Made by a program: the position numbers and the translations under genes. A stretch of 64,000 bases of DNA from JAXLWB01 sp046328715. Its GTDB lineage: Bacteria; Chloroflexota; Anaerolineae; Caldilineales; Caldilineaceae. The stretch lies in the NCBI GenBank assembly GCA_046328715.1, contig JAXLWB010000054.1, positions 1-64,000 of the forward strand, given 5' to 3'. The notes beneath the pieces were generated by a model. That model did not search any database. It was not told the origin of the DNA and saw nothing but the letters and a program-made list of their open reading frames with translations. Every line of letters begins with the position of its first letter. Position 1 is the first letter of the stretch. Of this stretch, positions 50,838 to 59,700 are shown one piece after another.

Positions 50838-51848
50838 TTACTGCGTGCCATGGAATTCTTCTTCTCGCCTTTGCTGGGAGGCAACTGACATGTTTTCGAC
50901 CTCGCGTTGATGCCACATTTGAAGAATCTTGGCGGCCGTGTTGTAGTTGCTTTCAGTGGTATGGGCGCTAACCACTACGGAGTTCAAGTCGGGGATACTG
51001 TCTGCTACGGTTTTGTCTTCCTCATAAAGGCCACGCGCCAGCAGAAAGCCAAAGAAGCTGCCAAAGCCGCCGCCTACCAATATGCCAAGTGCCCCCGAAA
51101 GCAGAAGTGCCCCCCACAGAATAAAGGAGAAGCTTTGACCGGTTGGACTCCAAATTTGGGTCGCATAGTTGACCGCTACGCCAAAGATGAGTCCAACCAC
51201 TGCGCCAATCGTGGCTCCAGCCAGGGTCGCATCCACTGCCGAGCGCGAGCGCTCCTCTGTATCTTCTGTATCCTCCGTAATCTCGCGGAAGGGAGTCACA
51301 GTGAGCTGAGTTTCCGGAAAGCCAGCCGCTTTGAGCTGGCCAACGGCTTCATTCGCCTGTGCCGCGTTGTCGTAGAGGCGGATCACCCATTGATCTTGTG
51401 CGGCAAGCCGTTGCAGCCACTGATAAATCGTGCGCACTCCCACCTGCTGCCGTTGAAATTCAGCCTGAAGTGGGGCCGGCAGCGGCTCTTGTAAGAGCTG
51501 CTCGTACAGCTCAAGCAACTGCTTTTCATCGCTATCACTGCTTTTGGCGGCGGCTGACTGCCGGTTTGCACGCCCGACAATCATCGCAACGCGAATGTCC
51601 ATCCAGCCGCGTGCAAACCAGTTTTTTGAACGACTTGGTGTGGAAAGCGTAAAACCGAGCTGTTCGGCCAGCACCGCCTGGTGATTAGCATAGAGGCGGA
51701 GTTGTTGGGCAAAACGGATGAAAAGCGCCTTTTGCCCGCGATTCTCCATCTGTTCGCTGGCAGCCCGAAGATTCTCAGCACTAGTCTTGCAAGCGCTGTG
51801 TAACTTTTGTAGAATCGGCTCTAGCTTTCCTGAGTTCGTTGGACTCAT
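50838..51848 (-). CDS. DUF2383-like and general-stress-protein fusion, membrane-associated
   Basis: A 336-residue protein. Residues about 8-150 form a ferritin-like four-helix region like DUF2383 (LHSACKTSAENLRAASEQME, FIRFAQQLRLYANHQAVLAEQ). Residues about 165-200 (WVIRLYDNAAQANEAVGQLK) resemble the general stress protein 17M module. Two hydrophobic, Gly-rich hairpins follow (ATIGAVVGLIFGVAVNY, GALGILVGGGFGSFFGFLL), then the module's last strand (LNSVVVSAHTTESN). AGATAGGA precedes the start. It is the last gene of a four-gene operon and probably membrane-associated. Confidence 0.7.
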   Translation of the reverse strand: MSPTNSGKLEPILQKLHSACKTSAENLRAASEQMENRGQKALFIRFAQQLRLYANHQAVLAEQLGFTLSTPSRSKNWFARGWMDIRVAMIVGRANRQSAAAKSSDSDEKQLLELYEQLLQEPLPAPLQAEFQRQQVGVRTIYQWLQRLAAQDQWVIRLYDNAAQANEAVGQLKAAGFPETQLTVTPFREITEDTEDTEERSRSAVDATLAGATIGAVVGLIFGVAVNYATQIWSPTGQSFSFILWGALLLSGALGILVGGGFGSFFGFLLARGLYEEDKTVADSIPDLNSVVVSAHTTESNYNTAAKILQMWHQREVENMSVASQQRREEEFHGTQ

Positions 51849-51850
51849 TC

Positions 51851-53113
51851 CTATCTCTCCGACTTCCCGGGTTGACGACCTTCGTTGCTCCGCTGTGAGA
51901 TGTCGTCCTGAATCTTCTTGCCTTCTTGATTCAGATCATCTTGCATCTTCTCGCCCGCATTTTGTACATTTTGGGCGACGTTTTTGCCTTGTTGTTTCAC
52001 TTTATCGCCTACATTTTGCGCTGCTTCTTGCAGATTACCCGTCACCTTTTGCGCAGTGCGTTCCAGTTCGGGACGAACCTCTTCAAGTGTCTCCTGAGCT
52101 CGCTGCATCACATTGCTGGCCACATTACTGGCCGCTGCCTGTGTGCTCTCGCGCAACTGATCACTCATGGAGCCAAGCAAACGATTTTCACTACGCGTTT
52201 GGGGCAACATCAGGCCGATTGCTGTACCGACAGCCAAGGTCACTGCACCAAAGATCAGCGGATTTTCTTCGAGGGTTCGTTGAACTTGGCTGCCCATCGC
52301 ATTCGTGGCCTCTCGCGCTTGTTGGCCTGCCTGTTGCACGTAGGAACCCGCTTGCTCGGCACCTTGCCGCATGGCATTTCGGCTATCGGCCATGTTCTGT
52401 TCCCAATCTCCCGCTGCTTCACTGACAAAGTCCTGCGCATCTGTGCCCACTTGTTGGGTATAGCGCACTTCCTGTTGCTCATACCGATCACTTTGCCGCT
52501 TCCAGTCGGGCCGGTTCGCTGTGTACTGATTGGAAGAAGGCCTTTCTTCGTTGCGTTCCATCATTTCATTCACCCGCTCTCCTGCCTGTTGTTTCCACTC
52601 CTGCGCTTTGTCTTGAACTGCATGGGCTGCGTTGCTGACCAAGTTGCTCGCCTTTTCGGTCAAGCCAGGCTCCTGGTTACGCTGCCAGCGTGGACTCTCA
52701 CTTTTGCGCCAGTAGGCACTACTCTGGTTTTGGTAGTTAGAGGAATACTGCCCGCCCTGGTTCTGATAGCGATAGTTCGAGTTCGAGGGGTATCCTGAGG
52801 GAGTGCCATCGTCATCATTGCTCAGGCTCGAAACCAGAATCCAGCCCAAGCCAGCCAGCACCAACGCAGCGGGAATGGGGTTGCGCTTAATAACATCGAC
52901 CACTGTTTTGCCCATGTCTCCCGAGTTCGTGCGGAAGTACTCGGTGATCGACTCTGCCGTGGCAGTCGCAAATTCATTGGCGGCGGCACTGGCCTGCGCT
53001 TTGAGATTTTCGGGGCTCAAACGATCTTGAATTTGATTGATCTTGTCACTCATGCCGCGGCGGGTCTCTTCAATATCATCGCGGATCTCATCAGATTGTT
53101 CTTGATAGCTCAT
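51851..53113 (-). CDS. DUF3618 protein with long coiled-coil tail
   Basis: A 420-residue protein. Residues about 7-40 are a DUF3618 helix (DEIRDDIEETRRGMSDKINQ) and a hydrophobic helix lies at about 80-97. A Gln/Asn/Ser/Tyr-rich segment (about 105-210) and long amphipathic helices with a second hydrophobic stretch (IFGAVTLAVGTAIGLML) follow, ending in repeated QEAAQNVGDKVKQQGKNVAQ-type units. The ATG at 53113 overlaps the stop of the holin-like gene (ATGA) and follows AAAGGAGCAGG. It is likely a membrane-tethered, intrinsically flexible envelope protein. Confidence 0.72.
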   Translation of the reverse strand: MSYQEQSDEIRDDIEETRRGMSDKINQIQDRLSPENLKAQASAAANEFATATAESITEYFRTNSGDMGKTVVDVIKRNPIPAALVLAGLGWILVSSLSNDDDGTPSGYPSNSNYRYQNQGGQYSSNYQNQSSAYWRKSESPRWQRNQEPGLTEKASNLVSNAAHAVQDKAQEWKQQAGERVNEMMERNEERPSSNQYTANRPDWKRQSDRYEQQEVRYTQQVGTDAQDFVSEAAGDWEQNMADSRNAMRQGAEQAGSYVQQAGQQAREATNAMGSQVQRTLEENPLIFGAVTLAVGTAIGLMLPQTRSENRLLGSMSDQLRESTQAAASNVASNVMQRAQETLEEVRPELERTAQKVTGNLQEAAQNVGDKVKQQGKNVAQNVQNAGEKMQDDLNQEGKKIQDDISQRSNEGRQPGKSER

Positions 53114-53559
53114 TGTACCTGCTCCTTTGCCCATTGTGCGTCATCTTTTAAAGATTCAATTGTCTGTTCCGGAGCCAGTCGCACATTACTCAGTGCGCTG
53201 CGTCCTGAAAAATAGAGTACCGCCGAAATAACCCCTACCGCAACGGCGATAATCAAGGCTGACAGCCAGAATACTCCTGTCCATGCATAAAGCAGGTCGG
53301 CAAGACCAACCAGTAAAACAATCAAAGCCGCATAGCCGAGCAGCCCAGCTGCCACCATCAGAACGATGCCGCGCTGGGCTCGATTGAGGTTTTCCATCAC
53401 TTCCGTACGGGCAAGTTCCACCTCTTTGCGGATCAAATAGCTAAAGTCTTGGGACAATTCATTGAAGAGGTCGCCCAGGGATCGGTTATTGTTGGATGAA
53501 GTGACGGCTTGTGGTGCCACATCGTCCGTGGGGTTCTGCACTCTTTGCTCAGTTGCCAT
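53110..53559 (-). CDS. Phage-holin-superfamily III (DUF1469) membrane protein
   Basis: A 149-residue protein. The amphipathic region SLGDLFNELSQDFSYLIRKE with VELARTEVMENL precedes two strong helices (GIVLMVAAGLLGYAALIVLL and TGVFWLSALIIAVAVGVISAVL). This layout fits the DUF1469/holin-X family found in bacterial stress operons, not true phage lysis genes. AAAGGAAAG precedes the ATG. It overlaps the DUF3618 gene by four bases, showing coupling. Confidence 0.8.
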   Translation of the reverse strand: MATEQRVQNPTDDVAPQAVTSSNNNRSLGDLFNELSQDFSYLIRKEVELARTEVMENLNRAQRGIVLMVAAGLLGYAALIVLLVGLADLLYAWTGVFWLSALIIAVAVGVISAVLYFSGRSALSNVRLAPEQTIESLKDDAQWAKEQVQ

Positions 53560-53619
53560 TGTTACTTTCCTTTTATGGATGTATGCTGTGATCGAAGTTC
53601 AGGCAGGACGCCACGGGCA

Positions 53620-54396
53620 TTACCCTAAGGATGCTCGATCCAACTCTGATTCGCTCATGTCATTACTTGTGTCACTGCCCGAGCTGCTTTCGCGGTAGCC
53701 ACCTTGTGGAGACGCCATTGGGTCGCTGTAGGCCGGTCGATGCGCTTCATAGGTGTAGACAGAGGCTGGGTCCTGAGAGCTGCTTTGATATTGCCCACCT
53801 TCGTAAGAGCCGCCCTGGTAAGCATTGGCCCGGTAGGAGCCCGGATAGCTTTGCTGAACTGCGCCGGAACTGGAGGAATTGCGGTTGCTGCCACGACTGG
53901 AGCTCTTCAGAAAGCGCCCCAGCAGAAAACCAGCGGCCAATGTACCTGTTACAAACAACTCGGGTTGGCGTTGGGCAAGACTGCGCACATCCTGTAGCAT
54001 GCCATTTAGATCCTTGTTGCGAACATAGTCGGAAAAATTTTCCACCTGGTCGGCAACCATGTCTGTGTAGTGTGCAACCGCTTCTTGATCGTTCGAACGC
54101 AGTTCCTGGCTGGAATTACGCAGTGCGCTGGCAATGTTCTGCACTTGATCGGCAGTCTGACCCTTTTGTTCTTCGAAGCTTGATCGAAGGTTACTTTCAA
54201 CCAGTTTCTTGGCCTCGCCAGTTTTCTCTTTCACCTGGTCGGACCATTCACTGGCTTTGTTCTGAGCCTTGTCAGCTACATCCGCTGCTTTATCCTGAAC
54301 GGTTTGTTTGATTCCTTGAACGGTGGAATTCATTTCCTCTTTTGCCGTTTTATTCTGTTCGGTAGCTTTGTCTTGATTGGCTTTTCCGTCTTCCAT
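53620..54396 (-). CDS. Coiled-coil stress protein with one membrane helix
   Basis: A 258-residue protein. The first ~145 residues are highly charged amphipathic helices (TVQGIKQTVQDKAADVADKA, SEWSDQVKEKTGEAKKL) like CsbD/LEA-type stress proteins. A hydrophobic helix (LFVTGTLAAGFLLGRFL) sits at about 150-168 and a Ser/Gly/Tyr-rich, probably disordered tail follows. The ATG at 54396 follows AAGGAAC. It heads the operon with the holin-like, DUF3618 and DUF2383 genes and is likely a membrane-surface stress protein. Confidence 0.68.
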   Translation of the reverse strand: MEDGKANQDKATEQNKTAKEEMNSTVQGIKQTVQDKAADVADKAQNKASEWSDQVKEKTGEAKKLVESNLRSSFEEQKGQTADQVQNIASALRNSSQELRSNDQEAVAHYTDMVADQVENFSDYVRNKDLNGMLQDVRSLAQRQPELFVTGTLAAGFLLGRFLKSSSRGSNRNSSSSGAVQQSYPGSYRANAYQGGSYEGGQYQSSSQDPASVYTYEAHRPAYSDPMASPQGGYRESSSGSDTSNDMSESELDRASLG

Positions 54397-54816
54397 AGAA
54401 TGTTCCTTATTGAAAATCACAGGCCAGTCGCCATGAAAGAATGGCTGTGAAAATGAGCGGGGATATGGTGATTACTCTCTTTCTCTAATTTTTGAGAGTA
54501 ACACTCTATAAAAGCGGATTCATGTACTTAACAGTGGGAAAAGGTATAAAATGGGGTATAGCCGAAAACTATGCTACTGGGGCTCAGCGAAAGAAGTAAG
54601 AAGGCAAGCTTGAGATTTTGCCACCTAGCTCAGGACTCTGCCCTGGACATCTAATAGACAACGCAGAAAGACATTGCACGATCAGGATGCGTAGGGGCAC
54701 ACCCTTGCGGTTGCCCAACCGGGGACGCAACCAGGGCACCGGCAAGCGGATGCCCCTACAAAAGTGCATCTTTGATTTGCTTTGTCTATAAGATACGAGG
54801 AAACTAGAGGATGATG
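54397..54816. other. Gene-free stretch with a palindromic element
   Basis: No gene. Contains a ttactctc / gagagtaa hairpin near 54467-54500, likely in the stress operon's leader, and the 134-bp element at 54655-54788. Confidence 0.5.
54655..54788. mobile_element. 134-bp palindromic element, copy 1
   Basis: Begins tagacaacgcag and ends tttgctttgtcta, an imperfect terminal inverted repeat. The interior has gtaggggca paired with tgcccctac and the word cacccttgcggttgccc. A near-identical copy in the same orientation lies at 56599-56731. It has no coding capacity and is probably a MITE. Confidence 0.65.
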
Positions 54817-55962
54817 CTATAATCTAGCCGGAAATGGGGTGGGTTCGGCCATGACCGATTCGGGCAGGGTAATGGTGACACATACCTTATCTTCGGGAGA
54901 AATGACGAGTTCGAGCTGGCCACCAAAGAGCGCCAGTCGCTCGCGTACGCTGTAGAGCCCGAAGCCTTCGCGTGGTTTCCAAGAAGATTGCCCATTCCCA
55001 TCCCGACTGATGCCATTGAGTAGGTTCTCTACCGAGATTTTGTAATGTCCATCCTGGCTGAACATCCTCACGGTGGCCTGTCTGCTGCTGGCATGTTTGA
55101 CCACGTTGAAAAGCAGTTCACGCACACTGTGAAAGATCAAGGTATACAGCTCTTCGCTTTCCATGCGGTAATCGTTCCCGGCGTTGAGTTGCAGTTCAAC
55201 TTGCAGGCCATAGACCCGCTCCATGTGCGCCACCAACCATTGCAGGGCAAAACCGATCCCTTCATCTTTGAGACCGGGCGGGCTCAGATCAACCGAAAGA
55301 GTACGCGTGGCAGTAATCGCCCGTTCCAGCAATCGCGTGGCTTCGGCGAGGTTTTCGAGCAAAATTGAAGGGCTGTTGGCAGGAATATCCTGAGCGAAGA
55401 GGTAGACATGCATCTGCACGCCATAGAGCAGTTGCTGAACATGGTCATGCAGGATTTGGGCGATGCGCTTTCGTTCGCGTTGTTCGGCCAGGGTGAGGGC
55501 AGAAGCGAGAGCACGTATTTTCTGGTTTTGGTCGGCGAGTGCCTGGGCCTGAATGCTCAATTGGCGCTGCTGGTCCTGGATGCTGCGGCGAAGCATGGTT
55601 TTTTCCATCGCCCTGGTAATTGCCCATTGCAAATTGTCCCTGGAGAGTCGCGCCTTCAGCAGGTAATCTTCGGCACCCTGCTGCATCGCCGCAACAATGA
55701 TGTCCGGGCGCTCCTCGCCGGTCAGGATGATCACCGGAATATCCTCGGCCACAAACTTGCTCAACAGATCGAAACTATTGAGGTCTGGCAGCCGATAATC
55801 GAGGAGCACCAGTTCTGGGCGCTGCGCCTGCATTGCTAGCAGACCCTCTTGCCCTGTAGCAACCTCTTGAATCATACAACTTTCTCGCAGCAGGCGACGG
55901 ACCAACTCACGGTCAATTTCATCGTCTTCAATCAGCAAGATCTGCGTTTTCTCGCTTAGCAT
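54817..55962 (-). CDS. Receiver-histidine kinase fusion (REC plus HisKA_3)
   Basis: A 381-residue signalling protein. A receiver domain (1-125) has the acidic pocket EDDE and phospho-acceptor Asp55 (LLDYRLP), with K near 103. A coiled linker (about 125-165) leads to HisKA_3 with His172 (ERKRIAQILHDHVQQLLYG) and an ATPase domain with GFGLYSVRERLALFGG. Such receiver-first kinases work as phosphorelay intermediates. The start overlaps the stop of the Rcp1-like gene by seven bases, so both are co-translated. It probably acts with the large kinase upstream. Confidence 0.85.
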   Translation of the reverse strand: MLSEKTQILLIEDDEIDRELVRRLLRESCMIQEVATGQEGLLAMQAQRPELVLLDYRLPDLNSFDLLSKFVAEDIPVIILTGEERPDIIVAAMQQGAEDYLLKARLSRDNLQWAITRAMEKTMLRRSIQDQQRQLSIQAQALADQNQKIRALASALTLAEQRERKRIAQILHDHVQQLLYGVQMHVYLFAQDIPANSPSILLENLAEATRLLERAITATRTLSVDLSPPGLKDEGIGFALQWLVAHMERVYGLQVELQLNAGNDYRMESEELYTLIFHSVRELLFNVVKHASSRQATVRMFSQDGHYKISVENLLNGISRDGNGQSSWKPREGFGLYSVRERLALFGGQLELVISPEDKVCVTITLPESVMAEPTPFPARL

Positions 55963-56414
55963 GAAGCAATCTCCGGCGAAAATTCAACGACACGCCCGTA
56001 AGATTCAAGCAGTTCTATCAAGTTGGCATAATCTTTTCCAACGTGAGATTTTAGCAAGTAACCAGCGATCTGCTTATCGTAGGCGGTGATTTTATCTTCA
56101 TCGCGGTTTGAGGTTGTCAATATAAACACAACGCTCCGCTTCAAAGCGTCATCCTTGCGTAACTCTTCTAAAAATTCAAAGCCATTCATTTGCGGCATAT
56201 TGATATCAAGTAAAATAATATAGGGCCGATTGAGAGATTCAGCACTCTGGCCGCGCAACAGCCTGAGTGCTTCAACCCCATTTTTTACAACAGTACAAGG
56301 GTTGCTAATTTTTCGTTTCTGAAAAGCGCGTAAAATTGCTTCGGCATCCACGTCATCATCTTCCACTAACAAAATATGTGTGGAATGTTTATCTATGATT
56401 CGTTCTGGCCACAT
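55956..56414 (-). CDS. Response regulator, Rcp1-like
   Basis: A 152-residue stand-alone receiver domain. It has the pocket LLVEDDDVDAEAI, phospho-acceptor Asp70 (ILLDINMP), FILTTS with Thr and LLKSHV with Lys. There is no output domain. The proportions match Rcp1, the partner regulator of phytochrome-type kinases. GAGGAGGATCC precedes the ATG. It sits directly downstream of the giant PAS/GAF kinase, its likely phosphodonor, and upstream of the REC-kinase. Confidence 0.88.
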   Translation of the reverse strand: MWPERIIDKHSTHILLVEDDDVDAEAILRAFQKRKISNPCTVVKNGVEALRLLRGQSAESLNRPYIILLDINMPQMNGFEFLEELRKDDALKRSVVFILTTSNRDEDKITAYDKQIAGYLLKSHVGKDYANLIELLESYGRVVEFSPEIASC

Positions 56415-56538
56415 AGGATCCTCCTCGTTGTTGTATCGCGTGATTGACTATGCTTGTCAGACGAACACCTGCAATCTTCAAGATGCTGCCCCACTTCACA
56501 ATACGATCACCTCATTGGTATTACAACAGGATGATAAG

Positions 56539-56590
56539 ATGTGAGGATGACAAAATGATCCAGCGAAATCACCTTGTCATCCTGTCACAT
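56539..56590. terminator. Hairpin downstream of giant kinase
   Basis: atgtgaggatgacaa (56539-56553) pairs with ttgtcatcctgtcacat (56574-56590), with a two-base bulge. It lies downstream of the giant kinase's stop and upstream of the Rcp1-like gene. It is likely a terminator or leader stem. Confidence 0.5.
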
Positions 56591-56598
56591 GCAACTTA

Positions 56599-56731
56599 TA
56601 GACAACGCAGATAAACATTGCACGATTGCGCTGCGTAGGGGCACACCCTTGCGGTTGCCCACTGGTGATGCAAACAGGGCACCGGCAAGCGGATGCCCCT
56701 ACAAAAGTGCATCTTTGATTTGCTTTGTCTA
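56599..56731. mobile_element. 133-bp palindromic element, copy 2
   Basis: Shares tagacaacgcag at the start, cacccttgcggttgccc and gggcaccggcaagcggatg in the middle and tttgatttgctttgtcta at the end with the copy at 54655-54788. The two copies bracket the REC-kinase and Rcp1-like genes. Confidence 0.65.
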
Positions 56732-56758
56732 TTAGCATCGCCGCCACTTTTCACGATT

Positions 56759-59700
56759 TCATAATCCATCAATCTTCTTCGGCCAGGTGAAATGGAAAAT
56801 GCTTCCCCCACCCAGCTTCGATTCGACCCAGACCTTGCCACCCAAACTCTCAATGGTTCTCTTCACCACGGCCAAGCCAATCCCACTTGCCTCGACCTCA
56901 TCGCGCGGGCGCAGCGTTTGGAACATGCCAAAGATACGTTCGTGAAATTCGGGGGCAATCCCCGGCCCGTCGTCGCGCACCGTTACTTCGAAGCAGTCGT
57001 CCTTCTCCTCTACCGTAATGTGAATTTCCCCATCTTGACGGTCATGATGTTTGATGGCATTGCCGATCAAATTGCGTAGGACGAGTTCTAGCGGTGCTCG
57101 ATAGGTCGTGAGCGTAGGCATCTCTGCTGAACGGGACACTTTGAAGCTGTCGGGAGGTCCCAACAATTCAACTACATCATCCACGACCGCCCCTAAGTTT
57201 ACCGTGCTAATCGAGCCACGAACCCGGTTGGCTCGTGAGTAAACCAGCAGATCTTCCAGGAGATTCTCCATGCGATCCACCCGACCGCGCAACTTCCGCA
57301 GATGCTCAACAGATGCAGGTGGCAGCAAAGGTTCAGCGTCTTCGCTGATCCAGTTGGCTAAGTTCTCGATGGCACGCAACGGTGCTTTCAAGTCATGCGA
57401 GGCAATGTAGGCAAACTGATCTAGTTCACGGTTGCTGCGCTCTAATTCAGCCGTTCGTTCTGCCACACGCAGCTCTAATGTGGCGTTCAATCGGACCAAA
57501 GCTTCTTCGGCTCGCACCTTTTCCAGCAAGTCACGCAACTGGTTGCTCACAGTCTCCAATAAAGCAATTTCATCCGGTCGCCAATGCCGTTCACCTCGCT
57601 CGCGCACGGAGAGCGTCGCCCACCATTGTCCTTCATGAAAAATAGGGACACCAACCAGCGCGCTCGTCTGTTCTGAACGGTAGTTGTCTAGAACAGAAGC
57701 GGTGCGCGGGTCGGTGGCTGTATTATCCACAACAACCGTTCGACCAATTTGTAATTCGCGTAGAATTTGGGGAGGTGCAAGCTCTGTAATGGGAAAAACG
57801 CCGTACGTGCTATCCCCATTCGCCGTCCAGTTTTTCTGGACGATAAATTGGTTGTTTGCTAGGTCTATCTCATTGACCCGGCAATGAGCTACCTGCAAAT
57901 AGGCTCCGAGACGACTTACCAGGTGTTTGAGAATGGCGTCACTATCACTCAACAAGCGTAATTGCATGCCCAATTCGCTCAGGAACTGTTGATGACGTTC
58001 TTGACGTTTCCGCTCGGTAATCTCTTCGGCGACGACGTTGATGCCACTGATTATACCATCTCGATCTTGAAGTGGAAACAAGTGCTCCAGCCAAATACGT
58101 TTTTCCCCAGGTTGGGCAGGGGTTTCTCCATGTATTTCAACGTTGGGTAAAGGCTCGCCTGTTTCTAGAATGGCATGCAAAATTGGCTCGATCGTGGGTG
58201 CAACACCAGGCAGCAATTCACCGACGGATCGACCTAAATGCTCTGCAACCGAGTAGCCATTGATTTCTGCTAGATGTTTGTTGATACGCTGCCAGCGCAG
58301 GTCCCGATCCAAAACACAGAGGCCAATCGGAGCCGTGTTGTAGATTGCTTCGAGTTCAACCAATCGTTGGCGGGCCAGTTCCTCACTTCGGCGTACTGCA
58401 TCCTCTGCCGCTTTGCGTGCCGAAATATCTTCGACGACCACAATCGTATATTTGACGTTGTTCTGATCGTCGCGCACAGCCGACACTGTGATATTGGACC
58501 AGATGGCGCTGCCATCTTGGCGGATATAACGTTTTTCCAAGCCGTAATGCCCAATCTCGCCAGCCAGCAGACGTTTTGCCTGAGTCATGTCTGTGACCAG
58601 ATCGTCGGCATGCGTAATGTCCATGTAGCTCATCTGTAGCAACTCTTGGCGGCTGTAGCCCAGAATCTCACAGAGGCGGTCGTTGACGCGCAGGTAAGAT
58701 CCCTCAGGATTGAGATGGGCCATCCCTACTGCGGCCTGTTCAAAGGCACTGCGGAAGCGTTCTTCACTGACCCGCAGCTCTGCTTCGCTCAGTTGCACAG
58801 CTTGATATAACTGTGCATTCTCGATGGCGGCGGCGGCGCGTAAGGCCAGGTCTTCGGCCATTTGCAGATCGGACTCTGTAAATCTCCGTTCATTCTCGCT
58901 GATCACAAAGGTGATGGCACCCAGAATGTGATCGTGGCTGCGTAACGGCACAACCATGATCGAGCGGTAGCCGACTGTACGCAGCAGATCCAACTCTTCT
59001 TCATTCTTAGCAACGGCGGCCAACATGGCATCGCTAATGTCAGGATAGAATTCGGATTTACCAGTGCGAATCACATTCGGGGCTCCGGCGAGTGCTACAG
59101 GGTCAACCGGGTAGCGTTGTCGCAATGCCTTGGCCCAGCGCACTTTTTCGGGATCGACATGAGCCACAGCAGCATCGACAATGTTGCCATCTGGCGCAAG
59201 CAGGTCGATCACACACCAGTCGGCAATAACTGGGACGGTGGCGTGCGCCACATTTTCAAGCGTCACTCGATAGTCCAGCGAACTTGCCAGGAGCGTGCTT
59301 GCATCGGCCATAAAGCGCAGCCGTTCTTCGGCCCGTCTACGTGCAGTAACGTCGCGGTTAACCGCCACAATGCCGGTTGGATTTCCCTCTTCATCGCGCA
59401 GCAGCGTCGTTGTACTGGAGATAAAGAGCTTATTCCCGTCCTTATGGGTATGAGTAACTTCTCCTTGCCAACGTCCTTCACGTAGAATGTGCTTCACAGC
59501 ATCATCAACAGTGGTCTCGCCCTCCTTATAATCGGGACGTAACAGATCTCTGGCCCGCTGGCCGATCACCTCGCCGGCTGAGCGGCCATAGATCTCTTCA
59601 GCACCGCGGTTCCAGGTAAGAATTCGGAAATCCATATCGGTGGAGAAGATGGCATCGCCCACATTTTCTAGCAGAAACGCCTGACGTTTCAGTTGCGCCT

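Larger units (their letters stand above)
56415..56758. other. Gene-free stretch with element and hairpin
   Basis: No gene. Contains a hairpin at 56539-56590 and the second copy of the palindromic element at 56599-56731. Both lie downstream of the giant kinase gene on its strand. Confidence 0.5.

Noticed and set aside
53110..53559. Possible prophage suggested by the holin-like gene
   Set aside because: No endolysin, capsid, tail or integrase genes are nearby; the DUF1469 type belongs with the stress operon around it.
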